In this document: in pieces, positions 23,225-34,263 of the stretch | How positions within the stretch are numbered: position 1 is the stretch's first letter | How the letters are laid out: every line of letters starts with the position of its first letter | Origin: Lunularia cruciata | Taxonomy: Eukaryota; Streptophyta; Marchantiopsida; Lunulariales; Lunulariaceae | DNA: 64,000 bases | Direction of reading: 5' to 3' | Assembly: GCA_948567375.1 (NCBI GenBank) | Contig: OX419756.1 | Span: 43,848,333 to 43,912,332, forward strand | Notes under the pieces: generated by a model | Seen by the model: only the letters and a program-made list of their open reading frames with translations | What the model was told of the DNA's origin: nothing | Database searches by the model: none | Position numbers and translations under genes: made by a program

Positions 23225-23580
23225 TCACATATTACTAAGGTGCGCCTCATTTCCGTTCCATGCACATGTTTCGGTTTGGCATCTTCTATGCGCATTATGT
23301 TCATATTTTTGTATTGCACTTTTATCACGATAGCTTTCTTCTTTCTGCCCCGCTGCTACTCTAGCACAATTTACTACTATCATTCCTGAGCGGCACATTG
23401 TGGAAGACACATTCCCGAGTTTGCCTTTGCACTCATGAACTCTCGGAGCTCGGTATGAGGGGTGCTGGCGTTCACCCAGGTACTTTGGCACTTACTTCTT
23501 GCCGCACTGATGATGAAGCCGTTCGTGCTTCCGTGCAGGTTCTCTATGCTTGTCTTCGGTTAGTATCGATTCCTTCCTAA
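23225..23580 (+). repeat. Diverged relative of the PDK intron-1 repeat
   Basis: The block from about 23405 (CCGAGTTTGCCTTTGCACTC) to 23540 follows the same order of words as 8296-8420 in PDK intron 1, including the CTCGGTATGAGGGG stretch, the GCACTGATGATGAAG region and the following GCAGGT. The similarity is clear but old. Confidence 0.55.
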
Positions 23581-26333
23581 CTGGTGTGGATCGCCTGTTC
23601 GTAGCAACGCTCCTGTTCTCATTACTCATGGATGAGAAGTCACAGATATATTCATAAGGAACAATAGGTATTTTTAGTAATGAGTCAATTTGAATGCCAT
23701 GTAAACGTATAGAATGTGTCTCAGAATCTGAATCAAAACCCAGGAGATGATAACTAGAATTTCATATGCGGACAGCCTAAATCAGCTATATTTTTTAACA
23801 CTACGTAAAACTCACACAACTTGCTCCCAATCTTGGTCAAGATGCGGAACAGTTATTGCTATGAATCGAACAGGAATTTCGGTTGAAGTACGTTTGTCAC
23901 CGTCCATAAACGAGCCCACATTCTAATTGACATCAATTCAAGTTACAGTCGAGATCTGTGATATACAGTAGTTCTGTTTCCTGTTTTACTTGACCAGAAG
24001 AGATGTTCCCGCTCATTTCATTCACCAATCTTTTGTGTATTCGTCTAATAGCGTAGGTAACTATTTCCATCTGGACATCGGTTAGAAGCTATATATGGCA
24101 GAGTAGTATATATCGATCCCGTCTTGGTCTTCTCGAGCTTCGTAGGAGTTCGCGATTCAAGGCATCCGGGTAGGAAGGCTGCATTGCCAAAACAAATTAG
24201 CTTCACTGTGAATTATGATGAGTAGATGTATTAATGAAGTGTGCAAAGTCTTGGATGCGAGACGATACAACGTGTTGTCGTTGTTTTCATCTGTGATTGA
24301 GATAGGGCTAGTTTGGTGATCCAGAGTATTCGCGTTGACTTGCGAGAGGGGGAGAGTTCCGAATTCCCTTGCCTGCCATAGGAATTTGTCAGAAGTATAG
24401 TCGAACAGTTCTTCTGAATCGGAGATTTCCAATTTGACTGATTTCTCACTTGACACTTTACCAATAGCAGTAAACTCTGTAGGTAAGAATGCTATGATCC
24501 AAGAACTGGAGGTCATATGCAGCTGGAGCAATTCAAGCTTATGCAGTGAATCTAATCAACCTCGTAGGCAAGTTGTCCTTACTTCCCGGGGGTATCCGTA
24601 ATGGTTACTCCGTCAGAATTTCTGGTTTTTCCATCTGAATCGCAACGAAAGCATCAGACACAACGCACCGTCAGTTATCCTGCAAGAATGTGAACGGGAA
24701 AACGTATCGACGGGCCATAACATCTGCAAGTCGAATTATCAGGATTTGAATTTGTGTTCCGGAACACACGAGGCAAAGCTATAACACGGGAAGAAGTGAA
24801 TATGTGAATCGGTGTAAGATCTCGTGACACGCCTTATATCACGACACGATCACGACACGATCTCGCTCTCCATATATCACACCAAAAAATTCTCGGAAAA
24901 GTATATTTTGAGCTTCGTCAAGAACGACATATGAATCTGTTTGTGGGCATGAAGAATATTTTATCTGATTTTAGTACCAGTGGAACTTGAGATGGTGCCG
25001 TCTCCAAAACAAGATACATTACGAACGATCTAGAGCTACGAAGCTTAAGCGTGATTACCCCCGGATCATATATTCGTACATTACCTCTACAATTTCAAAA
25101 CCCTTCAAAACAATGGACAGAAGATGGCGTTACCCAACTGGTCTACGTTTACTAGAAGTCATCTTTCGAAAATGTGTCCCAGATGTGGAAACAACTTTTC
25201 TGTTTCGCCATGTATGACGCGGGGAAATACGCCGCATATATCGCGTTGCTATAGTTCTGTCAAAGCAGCTGGATATGCTCCACTAGACTACGCATGACAA
25301 ATCAACACGAAAGTCCCAAATCAGATTATAGAGGTCATGTTGTCCATCTTAGTGCACCATTATCCTCTAGCCTACCAGTGGCATAGCACGGAGAGGATTT
25401 CCGTGCTGGACACAAAGTGCACAAGTAGAAGAATGATATGAGAAGTGGTATTTGCCACGATCAATATCAACACACTAAGTGTACAAGATGACGGCCAACA
25501 GAACCTTCTTGGGACAAGGGAGAGATACATTTAAGATTTTACTTCAGCCTGCAGTGAGCCCAATACGAAGGAAGAAAGACCCCCTCTCATCATTCAAACT
25601 GGCAAGGGAGTATCAGCCCCTAAGAGCGGTAAAGTCAGAAGTGCTGCATCCTAGAAAGTGGTACTCTCAAGGGTGTATAATTGCACCAAACGATTCTACA
25701 ACTTGATATATGCATATTGTGCTAGTTTAAGTAACACCGAGACACCGAGACAGTCTTCAATGCCAAATCCACAACCTCCAACTGGATGTTCATGCCCAAG
25801 AGTTACACTGAGTTGAATGTGCGCCTGGGCCATGTATAAATTTTGGTGAACCACCTAAAGAGCATCTCTTTTTATGGCTGTGGTTGAAGTCGACTGCTGC
25901 ACTTGACACTGTATTTTCCGGCAGTAAAGAACCGCATCGGCAAAGCGTCAGGGAGAGTAAGGTGCTTAAAGCTCCCAACATGGATTTAATCATATGCGCC
26001 AGAACAACTGCGTCGTCGTTGTCCGGACGGTCCATCAGGGGATGCACGACTAAGGGGATACATTTCGACCAAGGCATGAAGCTTAGAAGCCCGGAACAGC
26101 CATAGGATAGGCGTGTTGTTGACAGCCCATACCTCCATATTCCCGCCGGCTTCAAAACGACGTAGACGGTTCAATGAGCTTTTGTGTTCAACTTATATGA
26201 TCTACTGGGTGGAGATGAGAGCGACCCCTAGGCCTGCAAGGGTCTGAAATTGAAAAGAACCTGAGCAGAAACTCAAGTGATCTGCTCAATTCTTTCCAGC
26301 AGTGAACGAACAGTCAAATCAAGACGTTGCTAT
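23581..26333. other. Intergenic stretch, nothing recognised
   Basis: The longest frames (24157-24531 and 25790-26155, both on -) have no familiar motif. The second overlaps what should be the 3' untranslated region of the FAM136A gene. A short tandem ATCACGACACG repeat is at about 24838-24862. No RNA gene was found. Confidence 0.35.
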
Positions 26334-27502
26334 TCATTTGCTGGTAGAAATCTGAGCTTGGATGCTACTTGCCAGCCGGGGAAGAACCTTCATGTGCTCC
26401 CTCAAAGATGTTTCCATGCAACTCTCCATTTGTTTAATTTTTCCGTCGTCATCTGATGCTATTCCATCGTAGGCCTCGACCTTATCTCGACACACCATAA
26501 AACTGCGTTCCAGTCGTTCCTGTTCGGGTTCAGGAGAGAAAGATTGAGATTTAGCATAAGCTGCCTGACATTGTAACGATTGAGAAACACATCCCTAATC
26601 ACGCTGCGCCTTACGATAACAAAATGCTCCAAATGAACACCAACTGAAAAAATCCACGGAAGGTTCTATAGACCCCCGTAGCCTCGATGCAAGCAATTTA
26701 GGCAACTGCTAAGACGCTCTAAAGATGAATGGATACTTACTACCCGCGTGTCACATTACCAGAATCGAGAAGGCATAGTACCCAACGACAATTTCTGAGG
26801 TATGTATTAGTATGTGCCTTTCATGAGACACAAAGTACTACGTAGGGTACTCATGTCAATCTAAAGGCAGGTTAATGCAGTCCTTTCACGAACAACTCTA
26901 CCAAAATCACAGGTTAGCGCAAAGCCATGACAACTCCGACAGGCCAGGACATCCATTTGAGTTTGATGGACTCCTTAACACGGCTCAAAAACAGCATGGA
27001 GCTGCATAGACATGCGCTCCAGAGATCTAATCCAAGGAGAGGTTACGCCAACGTTTTGGTTTCACTCCTTACCTGAAATCTTGTCAACTCATTATCCACG
27101 ACCATCTGCGCTCGTTGCAGCGGGACTTGGCATTTGCTCAGGCAGCTCTGAATCTCTTGCTGGGAGGCTCTCTTATCGTTGAAACAACTAACGCCACACT
27201 CGTAAAAGGACCTCTGTAAAAATGCATTTCAAGGTCCAATTTAGTAGGAATTCGGCTCCACAAAATGGCGGTGAGATCACAATGTGCAAGCTCGGAGATA
27301 TAACCACAAGCTGGGTACCCAATCTAAGAGACCACTCTTTCCGAGGTATGATCTAGAGGAGACTACTTTGTCAAGTCCATCTCCACCAACGAGCATCATA
27401 CTGTACCTGGAGCGTGAAGTAAATGTAACGCTGAATAGGCATCATTGTGTCATCCACAGCTTTCCTAACATCATCCATCATTGCATTCAAAGGTTCGCCC
27501 AT
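26334..27502 (-). CDS. FAM136A: FAM136A-like (DUF842) mitochondrial protein
   Basis: Three - strand exons, 27407-27502, 27073-27213 and 26334-26519, join in frame to 140 residues. Introns are GT-AG, 193 and 553 nt. Exon 1 gives MGEPLNAMMDDVRKAV and ends IQRYIYFTLQ. Exon 2 gives SFYECGVSCFNDK, then EIQSCLSKCQVPLQRAQ and ends NELTRFQ. Exon 3 gives ERLERSFMVCRDKVEAYD, then MESCMETSLREHMKVLPRL and ends in SIQAQISTSK. The two C-x3-C pairs in exon 2 and the spacing of the blocks match the DUF842/FAM136A family, whose animal member is a small protein of the mitochondrial intermembrane space with an unclear function. The Cys of the C-terminal half are single, which I recall is also so in plant relatives. 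Length is close to other plant members. It looks intact. Confidence 0.93.
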
Positions 27503-27611
27503 CGTGATTCAGACGGAACAGCTTTGTATCCGTTTGGATCCACACCTGCATAGCTCTTATCCTCACCAGAAAACGCTACGACCCACACTTCCGCGGAGAG
27601 AAGACATCCAT

Positions 27612-27620
27612 AAACCCTAG
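27612..27620. promoter_or_regulatory. Telo-box upstream of FAM136A
   Basis: AAACCCTAG lies about 110 bp upstream of the FAM136A start codon. Telo-boxes (AAACCCTA) are common in promoters of plant genes for ribosome and mitochondrial functions. Confidence 0.5.
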
Positions 27621-27629
27621 TAGCCCTTC

Positions 27630-29546
27630 TGTGTTACCATCTAATCGAAGCGAAGGACATACGGCGCATCCTAGTCTCCGGTCCATGTTCACACACAATC
27701 TGTTTTAGAACGTTTGTTGTTTGTTCTGCTTGTATGATCTCTCCCGCAAAAGTAGTTTTCGACAAACACGACCACATCCTTCGCTAACGACAACTCCGTG
27801 GGTCCGTCCAAGTGTGGACGTGGTTGCGGCGTGTACCAGAGATACATCCACAGAATCGTGTCAAATCTTACGTTCATTACGCTAGAAATCTTGTCTTGGC
27901 GGATGGACGACCTATGCAACACTTCGGTTCATTTCATTTGGGCACTACGATGAGAACAGAATTTGCTCGACAGCAAGATGTGTACACTACCCCTGCTGAG
28001 AGAAGAGTTGCGCAACTTATGCTGTGAATCGTGCAGAGGACCATACAGAGAACCGTGGTCTTGACCTTCGCATTGGTTTGTTCTCCGGTATGGTATATAG
28101 TAGTGGAGTGCACAGACGAGTCTGAGAACTGCGGACGTCCAAAGTTGCCTACCAGATAGGCGATGACTCGGCACGTAGAAAGTGATAAAACCATAGCGGT
28201 GCACGTTCTGAAGTGACTTTTACTTCAACTCCATGCTCACGATGAGTTGTCTCTAGACTGGCTTCCGAGATTTGATTTTTCGCGTTTGGGCCCTTTACGA
28301 ATCTGCGCATCGTTTTGCGACGACTTACCTTACGTCTGCTTGGTTCGAGGTGCGATGGAGAATTTCTACAGTCAGATGTATAGGTCAATTGCTTGACGGG
28401 GGACGAAACTCCATTTCCATCCAACTTCTGGACTGAGCTCACAAACTATAGATCTAAAGATTGACAGATAAGATTCATGGTGGCACAGTGCACCACACAT
28501 ACGGTGGCCACATGAATTTCCTACTTCCATTTACCGGAAGGAAGCAAATAATTCGCAACCAACCGAGCCTCATACACTCGTCATCATCATGTCTTGAAAT
28601 TAAACGAAATATATTCCCATTACTATCATCTTAACTTGCCTAGCAATCTCATTCACTTCCATTATCACAAAATGTATTATGTGAACTCCCTGTGAAGACC
28701 AAGATGACGAGCAGATCGGCGTCGAAAAATGAAACGAACCATTTCTAAAACTAGAGGCTGTGGGAATGATAGGCTGAACCACTTTAAAACTACTAAGGAC
28801 TGTGGGCGGTTAACAAAACTCCACCAGGGCGTAAGCCCTACAAGGAACTAAATCGCATTCGACGTAATAGTAAGAAGATTGTAAACATTAATTCGCACAA
28901 TCCTTTGCCGCTTCAGAACAATTTGCCTCTAGAGCTCATTTGATAAAATTACTATCATAAGGCAACGTGATCAATGCTCGACAGGGCACCAATTGAGTTC
29001 CCGAGAATTGATGGCCAATTATTCGTGAACTTGTTCAGAGCGATATCCTGCTGCAAAGTTAGCCACGATACCAACTCCATGTTCTGAAGATGCAACGGAC
29101 ATGAGGTCGTATTTAATAGAGAACACCAGATACAAACGCCCAGCTAACGTGCTGATGACAGACGCAGAACTGTCTCGGCCAAGTTTCATTAATTGATCAG
29201 AACGAAATCGTGCAAATGCTGTCTCCGGCAACAACACGGCACGAAGGTTCGGTGATTAACCCCCCACGTCGGAGAAGTTAGTTCTCTGCCTTATGGGGCT
29301 TCACAACTAGATGCATTTACTGTATCCAAACTATACATGCGAATGTCGAACAAGACAGTAGCTCATATACCAAAAAGGGAAGATATCACTGTATACAATT
29401 TTACCTCAGATTGAATCAATACCAAGTGAGATGAAGGCTACGTGGCCAGCCAACTAATGTGCAACGACACTTCATTTATAAGTTCCGAATTGACAGTGAC
29501 CTGTATGACTTTAGGCAAAAACATGCTGCAGGAATACGCAACAGCT
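27630..29546. other. Intergenic stretch, nothing recognised
   Basis: Several frames of 60-97 codons overlap on both strands (27689-28442) without familiar motifs; none is supported as a gene. The 3' untranslated region of RPL7 falls in the upper part. GGGCGTAAGCCCT near 28827 loosely resembles the first hairpin of the dispersed tail. Confidence 0.35.
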
Positions 29547-30781
29547 CTAATTCATCCTGCGGATGAGGGCGTTGAGCTTATCCTCTCTATTTCCAGCATC
29601 TCCGTGCTCAATGTAGTGATTCCTCTTCTTCTCTAGCCCTCCAAGGGGAGCGCTCAGCTTGAAGGGCCACAAAAAGTTGTTCGCTTCCTTGAAGTGAGGG
29701 CCAACGGTGTAGATTTCGTGGATGAGATCCTCAATACAGATGATACCGAACTTGCCCAAAGCCTAATAACAAAAGCTTTCAATCGTTAATTCACGTTGCG
29801 CGAAACGATTCTCAGCTGACCAAAATAATCAGCAGGTTCAACAATGACACGATCAATCTCGGCCTCCTGGGAGGCACTTTAACAATCATCCCGACCTTAA
29901 TGCACGCACCACAATAGGCTTGCTAGCAGTTTTATGTCTTACCTCCTCAATGATTGAATTGTCGGTCAAAGGAGTTCGGGCTTTGTTAAGCTTTCCATAA
30001 CCTCTCTTGTAGATGAGCTCACGAACACTCTTAAGGTTAGGGTATCTGGATATAACAAGCATTCGCATCAGCATGGCTCGGTGATCATGGAAGGGGCCAA
30101 AGGTCTTGAGTACAATTCCACTGGGCTTCACCGCATAGAATGAAACACGCATCAGGACTTGCACATCACAGAGAGCTTAAAACCCTACGATTCACCACCT
30201 CGATAACCAGAACCCTACAATTACTCACCCGTAAGTCACGTACGGCTCGACTCTTCGGAGCATGTTCATGGTAGCCTTGTTCACCTTCATGAACACACCG
30301 TTGAAGATCTGTCGCAGACGAAGCAATTGCAAAATTTTGCGAGTCTTGGGGTGCATGTCGTTGATACTGTAAGAGCAGAAGGGAATGAATCAATTTGAAT
30401 GACGAAAGACTGAATTCAATAAAACATGTTGACACGTTTTCCGTCAACTGTACATTCTTGTTTCAAAAGCAAAATGTGTTGCTCGGTTTTTGGTACATAC
30501 CCCCTAATTCGGACAACGAACATGAGCTTAGCCTCAGCCTCGACGTAGAAACCACCTTTCAACTTCGCTTCGCGCTTCAGTCTGATCAAGTCATTCTCCT
30601 GAGAGCGGTACTCCTTCACATACTGATCTGCCCTCTTGAAGATAACTTTCCTGTTCTCGCGGCTCTTCACCCTGGACGCATCCTGTTGCTCCTTGCGAGC
30701 TAGAGCCCACTGCTCATCTCTCTTCCTCTTCTTGAGGACGGACTCAGGAACCGTTGGTGCAGATAATCCTTCAGCACTCAT
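29547..30781 (-). CDS. RPL7: Cytosolic large-subunit ribosomal protein uL30 (RPL7)
   Basis: Four - strand coding exons, 30501-30781, 30229-30366, 29943-30045 and 29547-29762, total 738 nt and close in frame to 245 residues, the usual plant length. Introns are GT-AG and 134-183 nt long. Exon 1 gives [20 protein letters not shown] and the basic N-terminal extension, then [20 protein letters not shown]. Exon 2 gives [20 protein letters not shown] and [20 protein letters not shown]. Exon 3 gives [20 protein letters not shown]. Exon 4 gives [20 protein letters not shown] and a C-terminus ending in [11 protein letters not shown]. The protein belongs to the 60S subunit. All expected blocks are present and the gene looks intact. 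Its promoter lies above 30782, where a non-coding first exon is likely. Confidence 0.97.
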
Positions 30782-31134
30782 GTTGACTAATTACTTCAAA
30801 ATCTTCGACACAGCCTGCACAATTAAGGAATAACCAAATTATTTTTCGGAATGCGCCACAATGTCCCTACCATTAACCTAACGAAATTGGAACAAATGCT
30901 CCGACGAAGTACTCTGATAACACAGAAATAAGACTTTCGTGCCACAACAAAATCTGAACAATTGTTCTACGAATAAGATGCTAGCACGCAGCAATAACCG
31001 AGATTGAATTGCAAAAGACCTACGTTCCCGGAGCTGCACTGAGGGACGCACTACTCGACGGTGCGAGAGAGGGAAAGAGAGATTGAGTCGATCGGACTAG
31101 GCAAAACCACACACAGAATCGGACACTGCCACTC

Positions 31135-31143
31135 AAACCCTAA
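31135..31143. promoter_or_regulatory. Telo-box in the RPL7 promoter or leader
   Basis: AAACCCTAA lies about 350 bp upstream of the RPL7 start codon, typical of plant ribosomal-protein promoters. On the - strand, ACTAAATAAG near 31243-31252 could be a TATA-like element about 110 bp further upstream. Confidence 0.5.
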
Positions 31144-31523
31144 TGACACATCGAACTCCTCTGAAGCCGTCGATTGCAACGCAAGGGGACCTAGATCCGA
31201 AGGTTCACATTTTCCACAGTCTTCTCCACTTTGCATGGTTCACTTATTTAGTGACTTGAGACTGTCCTATAACGTATAGTGCATTTCCATGAACAGTCCT
31301 GATGAACTACTTATGGCCATCCGGGGAGGGCAATTTATTTTCTCCAAAAAGAATAATTAAAATCCCTTAAACAAATTTGTAGATCAACTGTACTTGATAA
31401 TAAGATAACCTAGAAGTGAAATAAACAATGTAAAACACTATATAGATATATTTTCCGTGCATAAGCACTTGTAACCTAGAAAAGCGATAAATCAAGGCAT
31501 AACTCATAACTTACAACTACAAT

Positions 31524-31555
31524 ACCATCCTTCGTGTTTTCTACGCGGTCGCTCC
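31524..31555 (+). repeat. Dispersed tail, copy 3 (end only)
   Basis: ACCATCCTTCGTGTTTTC followed by CTACGCGGTCGCTCC, matching the end of the tail at 5100-5130. Confidence 0.6.
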
Positions 31556-31980
31556 TACACTTACAACTAAAATTTGTACTACACGAGTGATGCTTTGCAA
31601 TAATACGATCATCAAGAACGATGATCAATATGATCGTCTTAGCCCGGGGTTTATATGAGGTATACGCTAGAATAAGAGTGGCGCTTGGGTTGACTATCCT
31701 ATACTTTTTTAATAATCTACTCATATAGGTGATAAATATCTATGTTTCTTTGACGCACGGTAACTCGTTCTTAAAAGAGAATCTATTTGTTCAGTCATAT
31801 TTATATTTATACCATCCATATATAAGGAATTGACTTTGGAAGGTGCACATTCAGAAGCTCTACAATTAAACAATTAAACAGAGATAGAATACAACACAGG
31901 ACAATCCAAAGGGCTTTTTCTTTGTATTAGAACACAATTAACGCACATGGGATTGCAAGAAGATGTGAAAAATCAGTGCA

Positions 31981-32030
31981 AGCTTACAAGGATAATCTCG
32001 GAAAATAAAATGGGGCTAAGCTCCAATTTC
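31981..32030 (-). repeat. Dispersed tail, copy 4 (first hairpin)
   Basis: On the - strand, GGAGCTTAGCCCCATTTTA is followed by a pyrimidine-rich stretch and CCTTGTAAGCTTG, parallel to the tail of the non-LTR copy A. Confidence 0.55.
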
Positions 32031-34211
32031 TCTCTTTTTGATTTACATTCAATCGTATGTTAAGTTTTTCCTTCCAGGACTAGACATGTAGAGTTTTTAT
32101 TTGTAACGATAATGATTTCAGTTGCATCGAAGCTTGCTCCTAAAACTCAATATTCAAAAAGGGAGGTAGCTCATTAGAGAGTTTTAGATTTCAAATTTTA
32201 AGTTTTTTAAAGGCAGAGCATGGAGATCCGGAAAGAATTTATGACTACCCATAAAACTATGTGTCCGCCAAATGAAGCTCCCATTGAAATGGGTATTGAA
32301 ATGTCCTTGAGGAGTGAGAGTGTTCAGTTCATTCGTATGCATGTTCATTATTGATCATTTATGTGCAGTATTAGATTACATGAAACGTCAATGCTAACTA
32401 ATCACGTACTTCCAATTCGATCTAAATGACAAAAGTAATGAAGTCTCACGCGTGTTTGAGTTTTTTAATTTCTTCCCTCCTTATTTTGATGTTGGAGTTG
32501 TGATATCTTTCTTGAAATTGCAAACTAATGAATAAAGATTCCACCTACCTTGACAATCCTCCTCGACACTAGTTAGCAATTCACACAACAAATTGAATTA
32601 TAGTGTCCTAAAACTCCAAGACTAGAGTGAGATTGAAAGAATGGAGGGTTTTCAAGCTCCCACTCCATGCCTCAATTCCTAGAGTAATGAACTCAAACAA
32701 CCTCAATTTACATTGGTTCCCTTCCACTCTTTGATTTCAATTTCAAGAGCTCCTCAAGCAAATGGTTGCTTTTGTGTCCACTTCTACTATCATTAGTTAA
32801 ATAGCAAAAGTGCCTTACGTTGCTAATTCCACAATCAATCACTAGTACATGAGTAAAGGGTGATGAAGATAGGAGTAGGATGGTTCCTCACCAATACGCA
32901 AAGATATTGGATTATATGGATGATCTTGAACTTTTTAGTCAAAATTCAAGGTGGAAACACCAAGAAACCCATGCAAAAAAAGTATTGCTTTTAGTTACAC
33001 GGCATGCATATGGTAGAACACAATAGGAGATTTCTTGCTTTGATAAATGTCTACAAATTATACAAGAAGCAAGCTCAGTATATGAAGTCTTATAAGAGGC
33101 CAAGGAATGGAAACATACTAGCACAAGGAGAGTCTTATAGAGGAGTTAAAGCAAGGATTCAGAACAATAAAATACAAACTAAATCACTTGTGCACATATA
33201 TTCATAAAATGGATGCAATGTTTGGATGTTGAGCTAATATCTCTCATTTTGCTCTAGTTAGTATTGGTGGTGGTTGTGAAGAAGAGACTATAATCTTATA
33301 CGGCACATGCTCCATTCACTAAGATGAAGAATTGGGAGGAAATTCTCCATTGGATGTAATTCACTTTACAATTTCAAGCAGACAGCATTCCTTAGAAGAT
33401 TTGTTTCATGTGTGTAAGGAAGAAGGTCAACATTATGGGTTTATTGCAAGTGGAGGATATGAGCAAGATATTCCATGCTTGACAAGAGTGTAGTCCTTTC
33501 AAAGAAGTAGAGGAGCATCATTCTCCAAGAGCTCAAGAGGAAGAGAGTTGAGAAGTAAAAGAGGAGAAGACTAGAGAAGCATCAAAAGAGAATGAAGAGA
33601 CAATAAAAGTTTACAAGGAGAAGGGAAGTGAAGCTCAAAAGGAAGAGAGCAAGAATTTCCAAAACCACTTAAATAACACCTACATTAGCTTCTTTATCAC
33701 AAGATTTGGCTAGCCATAGTAAATTGAAGAGTGAAGTACTAAAAGCGAGAGAAAGGTGTAAGATAGTTGAGATTAAAGCTTTAAAGGAAACAAAGATAGA
33801 AAAGCATCATACAAAAGTTGAGGTCAAGAATAGAAGTAGAATTGAGAAATGAGGTCTAAGGTAGAAAAACTTTTAATTAAGGAGAGAGAAGCAAATCTTA
33901 GAGATTTTCCTTGGTGACACTCAAATTAACACAAGCAAGAAAGATACCAAACGAAATCAAGAGTATCATTACTACATTGTAAGAGATAAATTCATAGCCG
34001 TATTGTGCTTTTAGTCATAATATTGACCCTAAGTTTCCAATCTGAGATAACACCATAGTTACACTCCTTGTGCAAGTTGGATTGAAGTGACAATGACTAA
34101 TAGTGATAATAATAAATGGTATGTAGCCTTATTTGGTATATAAAGTTCAAGTATTGCACCTATCTAGATATATATATATTTTATGATTAATTATACATAT
34201 CATAAATGTAT

Positions 34212-34214
<3 letters not shown>

Positions 34215-34259
<45 letters not shown>
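34215..34259. repeat. AT microsatellite
   Basis: An uninterrupted run of about 22 AT dinucleotides. Confidence 0.95.

Positions 34260-34263
<4 letters not shown>

Larger units (their letters stand above)
31280..34214. other. AT-rich region with two tail fragments
   Basis: From about 31.3 kb the sequence turns AT-rich and no host gene is recognisable. It contains the two tail fragments listed separately (31524-31555 and 31981-32030). The rest shows only short frames and simple A-rich stretches. Confidence 0.4.

Noticed and set aside
23400-23580. Possible gene fragment with repeated CTCGGTATGAGG words
   Set aside because: It aligns with the non-coding repeat of PDK intron 1, so it is a dispersed repeat.
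27689-28442. Cluster of overlapping 60-97-codon frames on both strands
   Set aside because: No recognisable domain, no consistent frame or splice structure.
30046-30228. RPL7 intron open in frame with the next exon and containing CTGATG words, considered as a retained intron or a box C/D snoRNA
   Set aside because: Splicing here is required to join the conserved VTYG-YPNLK block; the C/D boxes and terminal stem are not convincing.
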